Assembly (NCBI GenBank): GCA_026936335.1
Contig: JAPMXV010000011.1
Coordinates: forward strand, 124,001 to 188,000
Origin: Mantamonas sphyraenae
Taxonomy: Eukaryota; CRuMs; Mantamonadidae
Length of the DNA stretch: 64,000 nucleotides
Direction of reading: 5' to 3'
Below, piece by piece: positions 10,419 to 21,100 of this stretch. Numbering within the stretch: the first letter of the stretch is position 1; every line of letters starts with the position of its first letter. Below the pieces are notes generated by a model. The model ran no database searches. It was not told the origin of the DNA and worked only from the letters and a program-made list of their open reading frames with translations. A program made the position numbers and the translations under genes.

Positions 10419-13005
10419 TCACTGCTTCTCGATGCTCGTGTGCTCCTCAAGCACCTTGTCCCAGGCGGAGTCCTTCTTGACGCACGGACGTCTGCCATTG
10501 TACAGGTCGCAGCGGAACTTGCTCATCCACTCGCTGACGAGAAGGTTGTGCAGTTCAGACATGTTCGGCTGGCGGGTCGACAAGGTGTTGCCGTGGGCAT
10601 CCTTGTAAACCGTTGCGTCGACAATCTTGCCGTCCTTGAACATCATCATCCTCTGCACCTGAACGTTGGCCGGAAGGGGGTGACCGTTCGACAGGACAAC
10701 CTGGCGCTCGCGGTACCCTTCGTAGGCTGCGCAGAGAGACTTGCACCCATTGCACTCGGGGGAGCCACACTGGTTGGGCAGGCAGCGGGGCAGGCTGCCA
10801 TTGCACGGGCGCACGCAAAGCGGCAGCTTGCTGAGCTTCGTGGAGGACATGAAACGGTTGGGAGAGCAGTCGTTGTAGTTGGACCAGCTCCACGCACGTT
10901 GAACCTCATACGGGACACAGTAAGACGGCTGAGACGTCCTGACCTTGCGCCAATGGCACATAAACTGGCGGTACAGCGCTTGTTGGTAACGCGTGCCAAA
11001 TGTACCCAGGTTGACCTTCTGCTCCGCAGCCTTCTTCTTGTACTCTGCACACACAGTGTCGCAGCCGTTGCAGGCCGCGGTGCCGCAGAACTGGGGCAGA
11101 CAGCGCGGGGCAATGTGGAAGCAGGGCTTGTGGCACGCAGGCATGTCTGCAATCTTGAGCGGATCGAGGTTGCCATGCAGCTTGCACGGAGCGGTGGCAC
11201 GCCAGGCGGCGTTGTTCAGGTTGGCATCGGACACGTCTTCAGACGACTCGTCCTGGGTGCCCTCAAGTTCCTCGAGGGGCTCCTCGGGGACCTCGTTTTC
11301 GTCAAAGGCTTGCTTCTCCTGGTCTTGGTCTTGGTCTTGGTCTTGCTCCTCGGCGGTGCTCTCGTGCTCCTTGTCCTCCTCTTCCTCGTCGTCCGACAGG
11401 TCGGAATCCAGACCAAAGTCGGTGGTGTCTTCCTCCTCGGCGGAATCCTCGTCTGCGAGGTCCTCGGCGTCAAAGAGCGACTTGTTGGAGTCGCACACAC
11501 CCGCGCCAGAAGGAAAAGAAGCCACTTGGCAGCTTGTCGCAGCTAAACCTCATGTCCTTGTACAGGCCTTTCTGACACCACAGGAAGTGGTATCCACGAC
11601 CTGCGTTGGCAAACTCCTCCTTGGTACGGATGCGCTGGTAGACAGGGTGTCCATCAAAGGTGAAAGTGGGCGGAGGAGAAGGCTTTCCAGGGATGTGGAA
11701 GGTTGGGCCGACTTGCACATTTTGGTTTGCGTGCATGCGCACCTCATTATCGCTCTTCTTGTAGAACCAATGCTTGGTGTTGAGACGCTGCTGCTCGGCG
11801 GCGCCACAATAGTCTTCGCAGCCGTCACACTGGGCAGTGCCGCATTTGTCGTACGTGCACTTTGGTTCGACCCCGTTGCAAGGGCGAGCGCAAGGAGGAA
11901 GCGCCTTTTCGACCTTGGCCATGTCGAGCTGGGGAGAGGGCTTGCACTCGTTGTTGGAGGACTGGGCCCAGTGAGCAACAGTGTCACGGGGCATGCAGTA
12001 CGAGAGGGCCAAAGGCTGCTTGCGCCAGTAGCAGTTGGTCTGCATCCAGTGCTGGTGGATCATTCGCTCGTGCAGCACAATGGCACTAACGTTCTCCAAC
12101 TTGCGCAGCTTCTCGTACTTTGCGCACAGCGTGTCGCACCCTTCACAGGCTGCTGTGCCACAGAAGCGGGGCGTGCAACGCGGCATCACACCCCAGCACG
12201 GTTTCTCGCACTTGGGCATCTCCGAGATCTTCTTGGGGTCAATGAGATGATGCACGCGGCAAGCGGCCGTGGCACGGACATTGGGGTTGAGGCTTTCGTC
12301 CCCTTCCTCGTCCTTGAGCTCTTCGGGAAGCTCCGGAAGCTGCTCGCTGTCGCTAACCTCCTCCGGCAGCTCCTCCTCCTCGGCCATGCTGTCCTCAGCC
12401 TGAGAGAGCACGGCAGCGTCCTCTTCCGACAATGTGTCGACACTGAATGTGTGTGTGTGTGGGAGGGTTGATTGTTTGGTGTCAGTGACGGCGATGGAAT
12501 CTTGACTCCACCAGCGTCTGTGGAAGCTGCGTCGTCGGCGCGCCATTGTGCTTGCTGTGGACCGTTGGCGGGTGCATGTACATGCAAAGTCGGAGGGTGG
12601 GACATGTACACACACACTGCTCGCATGTGTGTGGCCCACCAGCCTCTACACACGGCGGGAGGGGGAGCCAAAGTACCAGACGCGAGGCAGGGAAAAAAAC
12701 GACGGAGCCGCGCAATTCGCCTGCGTCACACTGCGTCCTCTAAACGGCCCGTGCGGAGCGTAACAGGCCACACAGGGTATGGAAGCGGTGCGGAGTGCAA
12801 AATACTTTGCATCCAGCCTTCCGATCCAAGAGGCTGCGACGGCGTACTGGTGTGGAGGTGGGATGCGGTGGAGAGGGCGTTTTGGCACCCCGAATCGGAA
12901 CGGACAAACGCCACACGTACTCATCGATAAGTGTGCTTTCGGCGGCGAAAGCCAGCGACGCACACACAGCATCATCATTGCGATGGCAGTCCAGGACAGC
13001 TTCAT
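10419..13005 (-). CDS. Secreted acidic cysteine-rich repeat protein, copy 2
   Basis: Paralogue of the gene at 7404-9927 with the same plan: signal-peptide exon (12968-13005, MKLSWTAIAMMM), a 525-nt intron (12443-12967) ending in a GT/CA-rich acceptor, acidic linker, first Cys-rich module, acidic linker with DQ repeats, second module. All four seven-cysteine motifs are intact. The first module's tail differs from copy 1: it has an inserted Pro-rich loop and a changed end (KDMRFSCDKLPSGFF). As in copy 1 the reading frame breaks after SGFFSFW (near 11490-11530), but by a different number of bases, so the two copies are not broken identically. The shared acceptor-like sequence caacaag before SLFDAEDLAD argues for an intron there. 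Function unknown; secretion is inferred. Confidence 0.65.
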
Positions 13006-13274
13006 TGTGTGAGTTCTTCCTGAACGGTATGGATGGGTCGATCGACGCGCGCGAGAAACTTCTGCGTCTTCTTCTTGGGACAAACGGTCCGGACCCACAA
13101 GCTGGGTCTTCCAGCATCCCTGTGTGCGTGTACGAAGTGCACAAGGAGAGGGGGAGAAGCATGTTCGTATAAAGACATGAGATGAGTGTGTGAGCATCTG
13201 GATCATGGCGTGGGGACTCGTGAACGTGCGTGGAACGGCGTCGCAACCAGCCTTTTCTTTCGCGCAGCACTCCG
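13006..13274. promoter_or_regulatory. Divergent intergenic region, Cys-rich copy 2 / membrane protein
   Basis: 269 bp between two start codons on opposite strands, so it must hold both promoters. Part of it (up to about 13200) is duplicated at about 9928-10130 in front of copy 1. A short pyrimidine run ending ccttttctttcgcgcag at ~13250-13267, just before the plus-strand ATG, looks like a splice acceptor, so the membrane-protein gene may have a 5' untranslated exon. No TATA box is evident. Confidence 0.4.
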
Positions 13275-14747
13275 ATGTCTTCCTCCGACGTCGAGCTGAG
13301 CTCGATCGACAACAAGACCACACACCACGTGGGAGAAGGACACGACGGAAGTGATGTGGAGCGCGTGGAAGACAAATCCAACACGTGGATCACGCTCTTC
13401 CTGGTCGGGCAGACGGCGCTGCTGGCTGCATTGATGGTCGGCTTCTCCTCCTTCTTCTCTGGAATGCCATGGCCTGACAACGTCGGTGTGAACACCCTGA
13501 TCAACGCTACAGACCTGCTGTTCTCTTGCACGTACGACCTGTGGGTGGCTGCAGTGCTGCTGAAGATGTACGGCTTGCGCATGGGCGCCAAGATGGCAGC
13601 TCCGATTTTGGGACTGCGTCTCTTCATCTGCCTGATGATAGTTGCAGTGCAGGCAGGTGATCCGCCAGCCATGAATCGCGTTGATGCAGCCCTGCTCTTC
13701 AGCGCCAGTTTGCACCTAGTGTTGTTCGGACCGGCCATCTGGCTTGCTACGCGCCCGTTGAAGGACGACCCTGTCGGGCGCTACTCCTTGGCATACACTC
13801 TGGCTGCTCTGTTTCTCGTGTACCAGATCGGAGATGCAACAGTGCAGATTGTGTTTGACCAGAGTGTGGAAGGCATCGACAACCCGTTCCTTGTGACAGC
13901 GCTGCTTGTTGTCCAGCGAGTCGTGTTTTTCTTTCTGGAGTCGTATGTGGGCCAACTGGCTGAGCAGATGATGCCCCATGGAGGAGGAGTGCACGCCTGC
14001 TTCTTGTTGACATCATCCCTGGACGCGATGTCCATCTCTGTGGGACGCGTGGTCGTGGCTACCGTTCGTCTCGTCAACGATGCGCTGCTGATCACCGTGT
14101 TTGGCAGTGTGGTGGAGATCATGGCACGTGGTCTGTTTATGCGCATCAAATTGGCACTGACTCAGCGTGTCCCATGTATCAAGGGTCGTGCAGCTGACGA
14201 GGATGAAGCAGAGGCGGCAGACGACGACAAGGCATATGAAGAACAGATGCTGCAGATGGAGTCGCATCGAGCACGCATCATCTTCCAGATGGACTTTGCA
14301 GCCATCTTTGCCCTCCCGCTGTTGCTCATTGTGTGGCAGCCACAGTGCCCGCAGCTGTCCATTGCGGACAGCTGCGCCTTTTCCGGTGCTTCGGAGGACA
14401 TTCTCATCAACCTGGTCATCCTGCTCGCCGGCAAGCTGCTTGCAGAGATCCCCTCGGTGTACCTGGAACGCAAGGACGGCATCGATATGCTGCAGAGCTA
14501 CGTGACAAACCAGTGGAGTGTCATGCCCGCGCTGACGTTTGCCATGTTCAATGCCATCATGCAAGTACTCGCAATGTCCATGGTGCAGTCTCCTTCGCGA
14601 ATTGCCGAGGAACCCCAGATCCTTGCAGATGGTGCCAACATTGTTGTTTACGTCATCGCAATCATCTTCTTCTATCCGCTCATCCTGTTTTGGCGCTACA
14701 AAGCCCGCAAGGTCGCGGCCAACCTGGGCGAGAAGGACGCACCCTGA
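13275..14747 (+). CDS. Multi-pass membrane protein of unknown function
   Basis: Single exon of 490 residues starting MSSSDVELSSID. A hydrophilic, His/Asp-rich N-terminus (~40 residues) is followed by about nine to ten hydrophobic segments, an acidic cytosolic-looking loop (DEDEAEAADDDKAYEE, ~310-335) and a final pair of helices ending in a short basic tail. There is no transporter signature or channel motif I recognise. I chose this Met because an acceptor-like cgcgcag lies just upstream and because the duplicated fragment at 10177 aligns from here. Its 5' end was duplicated and inactivated in the left unit. It converges with the CDC123-like gene, 71 bp away. Confidence 0.75.
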   Translation: MSSSDVELSSIDNKTTHHVGEGHDGSDVERVEDKSNTWITLFLVGQTALLAALMVGFSSFFSGMPWPDNVGVNTLINATDLLFSCTYDLWVAAVLLKMYGLRMGAKMAAPILGLRLFICLMIVAVQAGDPPAMNRVDAALLFSASLHLVLFGPAIWLATRPLKDDPVGRYSLAYTLAALFLVYQIGDATVQIVFDQSVEGIDNPFLVTALLVVQRVVFFFLESYVGQLAEQMMPHGGGVHACFLLTSSLDAMSISVGRVVVATVRLVNDALLITVFGSVVEIMARGLFMRIKLALTQRVPCIKGRAADEDEAEAADDDKAYEEQMLQMESHRARIIFQMDFAAIFALPLLLIVWQPQCPQLSIADSCAFSGASEDILINLVILLAGKLLAEIPSVYLERKDGIDMLQSYVTNQWSVMPALTFAMFNAIMQVLAMSMVQSPSRIAEEPQILADGANIVVYVIAIIFFYPLILFWRYKARKVAANLGEKDAP

Positions 14748-14818
14748 TGCTGGACGAAGCCAAGAAAGCCCGTGTATCCATCAACGCCCTTTGTTCTTTG
14801 TGTTCATCTCCCTGCGGC

Positions 14819-15946
14819 TCACTGGATGCAGCACGGCTTCTTTTTGTCGTCGTCTTTGGCTGCTTGTTCCGATTCGCCGGTGCTGAAGCGTGACGATTGG
14901 CCAATGGTGCGCTGCTGCAACTCTTCGATGACAGGAACCCACTTGGCCGGGATGTAGGTTTGCAGCACTTCGTCCACGTGGCCTTCGGTGATGCGGAACA
15001 CGGGTTCGTCGCTGGTGGCTCCCATCAGCAGTTCGCGATCTTGTTTCCAGTCAAACAGGCACGCGCCTGCCCTGCTGTGGAATGGATTCTGCTCCAAGAT
15101 GAGCACTTTGGCGTTGGGAAGGTCGACAAAGAAGTCCACCACCGTGTTTGTGTGCAGATCGTCTGCAATCGATTCGTAAAAGTCGGAGATCAGGGCCAGC
15201 ACCTTTGCGCGCTGCCGCACAAGCTCCTCGTCGAAGATGATGTCAAAGTACTGTGAAACTGCTGTAAGACGCTTGTTGTACACAAAGCAGCGAAATTCCA
15301 TCTCGGGCGTCTCGACAATTGGCTGCTGCCAGCGGCGAAGCACGACGCTGCTGCGGAAGAGCTCTGGCTTTCCAAATCCCAGTTGCTTTCGAAGGTCGCT
15401 CTGGATGCGTTCGCTTCGAAGAAAGAGGGAAAACATGGAGAGGGCATCGTGGACACGCAGGAGCGTGCTTGTGGCGACGACAAACGCCTTCATGGTTGCG
15501 TTGTCCAGCTGTTGGGTGTCTGGGCACTCTGGGATGGCCTGAAGGTAGCCTTTGACCACGTCCTGTGTCGCTTCGTCGTGCATGTACATCGTGACGTCTT
15601 TGGGTGAACGTGTGTCCAGCTTGGCCATGACGGAGCTGCCCAGCTCTGCAATGGCCTCGTCCACACGTGCCTGAAGCTCCTGCAGGCCGTGGCTGTCCAG
15701 ATACTCCTGATCCACGTCTGCGTTGAGACTGCACGCATCTACGATCAGCCTCCCCTCTTCTGGGGTCAGGTCCAGGAAGATGGTTTCAAAGGTGTGCTCC
15801 TTCAGGGCGTCGTACCATGAGCTGACGCCGTATTCCCGCTGGTAGGCCATGCTTCGATACGCCTCGACATCCGAGTCACGGATGCCCAGGGCAAGCACGT
15901 CCTCCTTCGACAGCCACAGCTCCGATTCAAACTTTGTCGTCGACAT
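14819..15946 (-). CDS. CDC123/D123-family protein with a CaaX terminus
   Basis: About 375 residues in one exon. The family (CDC123/D123) has an ATP-grasp fold, binds eIF2-gamma and helps assemble the eIF2 complex in the cytosol. Diagnostic blocks are KLDTRSPKDV, the ETPEMEFRCFVYNKRLTAVSQ segment and the late DLPNAKVLILEQNPFHSRAG with LFDWK, which match the family's substrate-binding and metal-site order. The protein ends DDDKKKPCCIQ, a basic patch plus a Cys-a-a-X box (CCIQ). The usual CDC123 is soluble and lacks this, so this member may be prenylated and membrane-bound; that is inference. I chose MSTTKFESE at 15946; an upstream in-frame Met at 15973 adds nine residues. It could be a divergent paralogue with another substrate rather than the eIF2 chaperone. 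Confidence 0.75.
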   Translation of the reverse strand: MSTTKFESELWLSKEDVLALGIRDSDVEAYRSMAYQREYGVSSWYDALKEHTFETIFLDLTPEEGRLIVDACSLNADVDQEYLDSHGLQELQARVDEAIAELGSSVMAKLDTRSPKDVTMYMHDEATQDVVKGYLQAIPECPDTQQLDNATMKAFVVATSTLLRVHDALSMFSLFLRSERIQSDLRKQLGFGKPELFRSSVVLRRWQQPIVETPEMEFRCFVYNKRLTAVSQYFDIIFDEELVRQRAKVLALISDFYESIADDLHTNTVVDFFVDLPNAKVLILEQNPFHSRAGACLFDWKQDRELLMGATSDEPVFRITEGHVDEVLQTYIPAKWVPVIEELQQRTIGQSSRFSTGESEQAAKDDDKKKPCCIQ

Positions 15947-16207
15947 GGTTTTTGGTTGGATTCTCCATTGCATGCTCGGTGCGACACGAATGCTGACACC
16001 ACCAGGGTTGTTGTGTGTGATGTGTTCGCGCTTGGGTTACGGGTGGTCAGCCAGTGGGTCTCTGGTGGCGACAGCGAGTCGATGCACAGCGGGCGCTGAA
16101 GCCGCCAACACAAAGAGGTTCGTCGACTCCACCGCACATCCCCTTGTTTCCCTGTCGGAACCCCACGCTGACTCTGCGCATTGCACGCCGCCTGCACAGC
16201 ACCAACC
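15947..16207. promoter_or_regulatory. Divergent intergenic region, CDC123-like / G-beta
   Basis: 261 bp between two opposite start codons. It must carry both promoters. I see no TATA box or other clear motif; the right half is rich in short pyrimidine runs. The minus-strand limit moves to 15974 if the upstream Met of the CDC123-like gene is used. Confidence 0.35.
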
Positions 16208-17905
16208 ATGTCTTCGACGGATTTGAAGGCCCGCATCGAGGCTGCAAAGGCCGAGGCTGCGCAGATGAAAGAGCAAATCAAGGCAAACCGCGACAACGCA
16301 AACGACACGAGCCGTACGTGGCAAGAGAGGCGAGGGAGGGGCATAGAACGCAAACCACTGACACACAGCGTGGCCTCACTCGGAATTGGGTGTGTTGTGC
16401 GGACCGCCAATGTGTCACAGTGAAGCGTGCGGCTGCCGACTTGGCGCCTGTGGAGCGTCTGGGCATTCGCCAGCGCCGCTGGCTCAAGGGCCATTTGGCC
16501 AAGATCTACGCGTTGATGTGGGGCAACGAGTCGGAGAACCTGGTGAGCGCAAGCCAGGATGGCAAGCTCATTGTGTGGTAGGTTGTGTGAGCTGTGCTTG
16601 GTCAGGAGACGCGGTTGGGCGGCGTGCGGAAACCACAAGGTGTCGCCGACGTCGGGAGGGCACGAATTGCAGACGCGGCAAAAGGGGTCTCACACACACA
16701 CACACGGCCCACTCTGCCCACACAGGAACGCCATGACCACCAACAAGATTGCTGCCATCCCTCTGCGATCCACCTGGGTGATGACCTGTGCCGTAAGTTG
16801 CCGTGACGAGAGCACAGCACGCGCGCCACAAACGCGTGGTGGTGCGTGGGGGCGTCCCGGAACACGCAACCTGTTTTTGCCCTCACCGCTCACACGCATC
16901 CCATACGGCTCTCTGCCCACCACACACGTTGCACCTCCTCCTCACAGTATTCGCCCAGCCGCGACTTTGTTGCTTGCGGTGGTCTGGACAACATCTGCAC
17001 CAGTACGTGGCACAGCCTTTTCGGCCGGCGTTGCTTTTCCGAGCCGCGTTTTTTCCCTCTCCGGAAATCGTCACGCCGTGTTTGCTCGTCCCACCACCAT
17101 CCCTCGTGTCTCACACCAACACACTCCACCCACAGTCTACACCCTGCGTTCCAGCGACGCCACCCCGCGTGAGAAGCGTCAGCTGGGCTCGCATACGGGC
17201 TACCTTTCGTGCTGCCGCTTCATCACTGACGAGAGTATGTTCCCCTCGCCTCTGCCTCTCCCCGTTGCCGTGTGAACCACGTACGAAATGCTGACCCTGC
17301 TTCTGCTCACAATTGCTTGCCGCTCTCCCCCCATCACACCATCAGGCATCATCACTAGCAGTGGTGACACCATGTGCGCGCTGTGGGACATTGAGGCCGG
17401 CAAGTGGACTCAGCAGTTTGAGGACCACGTCGGCGACGTCATGGCAGTGGCACTCAACCCGACCAGCGAAAAAACCTTTGTGTCGGCCTCGTGCGATGGA
17501 TCCGCTCGCCTGTGGGACATCAACTCGGGCAAGTGCGTGCAGACGTTCAAGACCCACGAGTCGGACATCAACACCGTCGCCTTCCTGCGCAACGGCCTCT
17601 CCTTTGGCACCGGTTCCGACGACGCTTCCTGCCGCCTGTTTGACATCCGTGCCGACCGCGAGCTCAACATGTACCGCTCCGAGGAGCTGCTCGTCGGCAT
17701 TACCTCGGTCGACTTTTCGCTCTCCGGCCGCCTCCTCTTTGCAGGCTACGACGACTTCAACTGCAACATTTGGGACACCCTCACGGGCTCCAAGGTTGCC
17801 ACCCTCTGCGGCCACGAGAACCGTGTCTCTTGCCTGGGCGTCACCACCGATGGTATGGCCCTGTGCACAGGTTCTTGGGACAAGCACATGAAGGTGTGGG
17901 CCTGA
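16208..17905 (+). CDS. Heterotrimeric G-protein beta subunit
   Basis: Six exons: 16208-16313, 16421-16577, 16726-16792, 16948-17002, 17136-17234, 17346-17905. All five introns have good donors (GTACGT, GTAGGT, GTAAGT, GTACGT, GTATGT) and acceptors ending CAG, and phases match. The product has 347 residues, the usual G-beta size. An N-terminal amphipathic helix (residues ~1-45), which pairs with G-gamma in the family, is followed by seven WD repeats, e.g. [54 protein letters not shown] and a terminal [11 protein letters not shown]. It would couple receptors to effectors at the plasma membrane as a G-beta/gamma dimer. No G-gamma or G-alpha is in the window. The adenylyl cyclase gene follows on the same strand after ~207 bp. 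Confidence 0.95.
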
Positions 17906-17971
17906 TCACCACGCCTCCCTCCCCACCCACCCACCCAGCCTGATTGTACGACTGCACGGACGCGCGTGCAC

Positions 17972-17972
<1 letters not shown>

Positions 17973-18004
<32 letters not shown>
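17973..18004. repeat. (CA)n microsatellite between G-beta and adenylyl cyclase
   Basis: An uninterrupted CA dinucleotide run of about 16 units lies between the G-beta stop and the adenylyl cyclase start, followed by looser CA-rich sequence. CA/GT runs recur elsewhere in this window, in introns and spacers. Confidence 0.9.
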
Positions 18005-18006
<2 letters not shown>

Positions 18007-18112
18007 CAACACACACAACATAGCACTGTATTCGAACACTCCGAAAATGAAAGTCCCTCCACCACCCAATCAAAATTCGCTGCTCCACCGCTGCACACAT
18101 CACGCCGGAACC

Positions 18113-21100
18113 ATGCGTGCCAAACGTCGCAAGTCCAGGATGACTGGAGCTAGCACAAATGTGTTTGCGGTGGCCATGGACCCCTCAGTGGCCCTTGCTG
18201 CAGAGCAGAACAGCCAGAACGACCAGCCTCTCAACAAGGCACTCAATCTGTTTGAGGCCTGGGTGTCCTCGGGTCTGGAAAAGAAGCATTCATTCTCTGC
18301 CTTTCGCTTCCGCTTCAAGGAACAACGGGTCCAGGAACAGTTTGACGCTGCCCAGCGTGTCGATATTGCAAACGCCCTGCGCTTCAACCTCCTGGCCTAC
18401 ATTTGCATCTACATTGTGGCCGTCATTGTGCCTCTTGCCGCAGGTATCACTACCATCATGGTCCTGCTGCCGGTCCTTCCGCACATCGTCCTCCTCGCCT
18501 TTGTCAGCGTGCCCCGCCTCCAACGCTTCATCCCCTCTGTGCGAATCCTCGTCGCCCTAGCGGTCCTCATCCTCGCCCTCATCGCAAACATCTCCGACGC
18601 GGTCATCTACGCACAGTTCCAGGGCGAACTTGTTGTCCGCCGTGCAGAAATTGGTACGTGTCCGCCACCGTCGCCCCAGCCCCCCAAAAACGCTTGCACG
18701 CTTTGTGTCCGAGAATCCCTCCTTCGGCGCTGAACCTTGCCGCTCTTTGCCCGCTCGCCGTTGCGTCGTGCGCCATGCCACTGACTCCATCCCGTTGCCC
18801 TCCATTCTGCGCACAATCTCCTCCCAGGCGTCTCGGTCAACCTGATGGTTCTCTACGTGGTGCTGCTGTTTGAGCCCTGGCAAGCGCTGATCGTGCACAT
18901 TGTGTTTTCCATCGTGCTCGTCTCCATGCTCTCTGGCCTTGCGCCTGCTCAGGCAGGCAACCTCTTTGCCTATGTTTTCATGGCCTCCCTGTTCATGAAC
19001 ATGCTCATGTATGGCGTCTCCTACTTTAGCGCCTGGTACAAGCGCTTCCTGTTTTCTAGCGCCCTTTCTGTGTACAACACCCGCCAGCAGCTGGCCAAGC
19101 AGCAGCGCAAGCTCGAGGCTGCCCTCAGCAACATCCTGCCCGACGGTGTCTTTCAACGTCTGCGCCGCTCCCAGCTCAACGGCGATCCGCAATCCCTTAT
19201 CTACGACCCGTTTGGCGTCTGCTCTGTCGTCCAGCTCGACATTGTGGGCTTCACCACTCTATCGAGCACCAAGAAGCCTGCTGAGCTGGTCAAGTTTCTC
19301 AACTCCCTGTTCTTCAAGTTGGACGACCTCGTCGTCAAGCGGCTGCGCCTGGAAAAGATCAAAACCATCGGCGACGCATACATCTGCGCGACAGGCGTGC
19401 CTGAACCCGTGCCAGACAACGCCCTCGTGGCTGTGTGTGCCGCCCTGCTTATCCTCGACGCTGTGGAAGAGCTCAAGCAAGAGGTGCCGGAAGACTTTGA
19501 CATTCGCGTCGGCGTGGGCACAGGCTCGGGAGTGGCAGGTGTGATTGGACACAGCAAACTGTTTTACGACCTTTGGGGCGAGGCCGTGGACATTGCCGCT
19601 CACATGGAAGAGTCTGGCGTGCCGGGTAGGCTGCAGATCTGTCCGCGCACCGCAAAGCAGCTTCGCATGCAGGAGCAGTTTTACTTTCGTCCCGAGGTCA
19701 TGGCCGATGCCAACGAAGAGGATGACACCTTTTTCGAGCTGACTCCCGTGTACGCCGAAGGCCACGTGCCTGAAGACGAGGAGGAAGAACAAGAACGGGA
19801 GCGCCGCGGCAACGAAATTGTGCTGCGCAAGGGCGTCTCCGGGTACCTGGTGCACGTACAAGAGATTGCCAAACTGTCCATGTACCTGGGTGGTGCTGCG
19901 GTGGAGGAATACGTCGACGAGTATCGGGATATGGAAATCGACAACGAAACCCGCCTTCTGCAAGAAGGCGAGCGCGCAGGTGTCACCTGGGACGACACGC
20001 TGGCCGTCACCTTTGACGATCTGCGTGCCAAGAGCGAGGAGGAGGAGGACGAGGGGATGGAGGACGAGGAGGACGAGGAGAAGGGCGACACAAGCCCAAA
20101 GGAGCAGCAGGCGGATGGAACGGTGGAGGAGCAGCATGCACAACAACAGGGTGACCAACCCAGCGACAACTCGGCCGCCATGGATCGACCCGATGAAGTG
20201 CGTGCCACGTACGATCTGTCTGGTCTGGCAAGCAGCAGCAACGGGACGCCGTTGGCGTCGCCTGGAATGACACCAAAGCACCTCCAGGCGCTGCAGGAGC
20301 AGGAGGAGAGGGAGATGCAGGAGCGACAGCAACAGTTGGAGACCGAGGCGTTGGAGGAGACGGGCACAGCGCAGCAGTTGAATATCCTGCCGACGCTGGC
20401 TCGCAAGAAGAGTGCCATGGATGCGTTGAACGACGCACAGAAGCTGGAGCTGGACAGTTCGTCGACAGACATGGACGAGGTGGTGGAAGAGACGATGCAC
20501 ATTATGGGCGAGCTGTCGCTGGAATCGTGGCGCAAGGTGCACCTTGCCGGGAGCGTGGTCAGCGACGATGAAACGGTGAGCCGAGGCGGAGGCAGTTCGG
20601 TGCGCATGGTGGATGTGGACCGTGTTCTCGTGGCAGATGCAGGCCAAGATTACTTGTTTGCCACAGTGCAGCAACATCCGCTGGTGGTCGACGCCAACAG
20701 CGTGAGCCAGGCCTTCCAAAAGGTTGTGGAAAAGACGCGGCGGCGCGAGTTCCAACAGGATCATGTGTACGGCGCGGAGTGGATGGATGTGCCGAGGCCT
20801 GTCTACATGCGCTACCTGCCTGAGCCCAAGACGCGACTGCCGTCCATTGTGAGCATGTTTCGCATGCGCATGCAGACGCAGTCGCTGATGCCGTACATCC
20901 GAGCCAAGTTTCTGATGATGATGTTGCTGCTGCTGTACTTTGTGCTGCTGGACAGTGTGACGTCGCTGTCTATTGGAGTGCGTCCCGGCTACGAGTGGGT
21001 GCTCACTGTGTTCCTGCTGTTTACGCTGCTGGGCCATCTGCTGCTGTTGCGCCTCACCTTTATCAAGACCAAATGGTTTGTGACGCACTACCCGCTGATT

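Larger units (their letters stand above)
10315..13412. repeat. Tandem segmental duplication, right unit
   Basis: About 3.1 kb, the partner of 7310-10313. It contains copy 2 of the cysteine-rich gene and the intact 5' part of the membrane-protein gene. Most coding sequence is nearly identical to the left unit, but the end of the first Cys-rich module (near 11540-11720) has diverged with insertions, and the GT microsatellite near 10347-10370 differs in length. The similarity extends through intron and promoter, so the event copied DNA, not a transcript. Confidence 0.9.

Noticed and set aside
10110-12471. Plus-strand frames covering the Cys-rich copies (also 7344-8561)
   Set aside because: They are antisense to the signal-peptide and seven-cysteine genes; their similarity to each other is a result of the duplication.
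7310-13412. A transposon as the cause of the repeated segment
   Set aside because: The unit has no transposase, terminal repeats or target duplication; its borders fall inside two flanking genes, as in unequal crossing-over.
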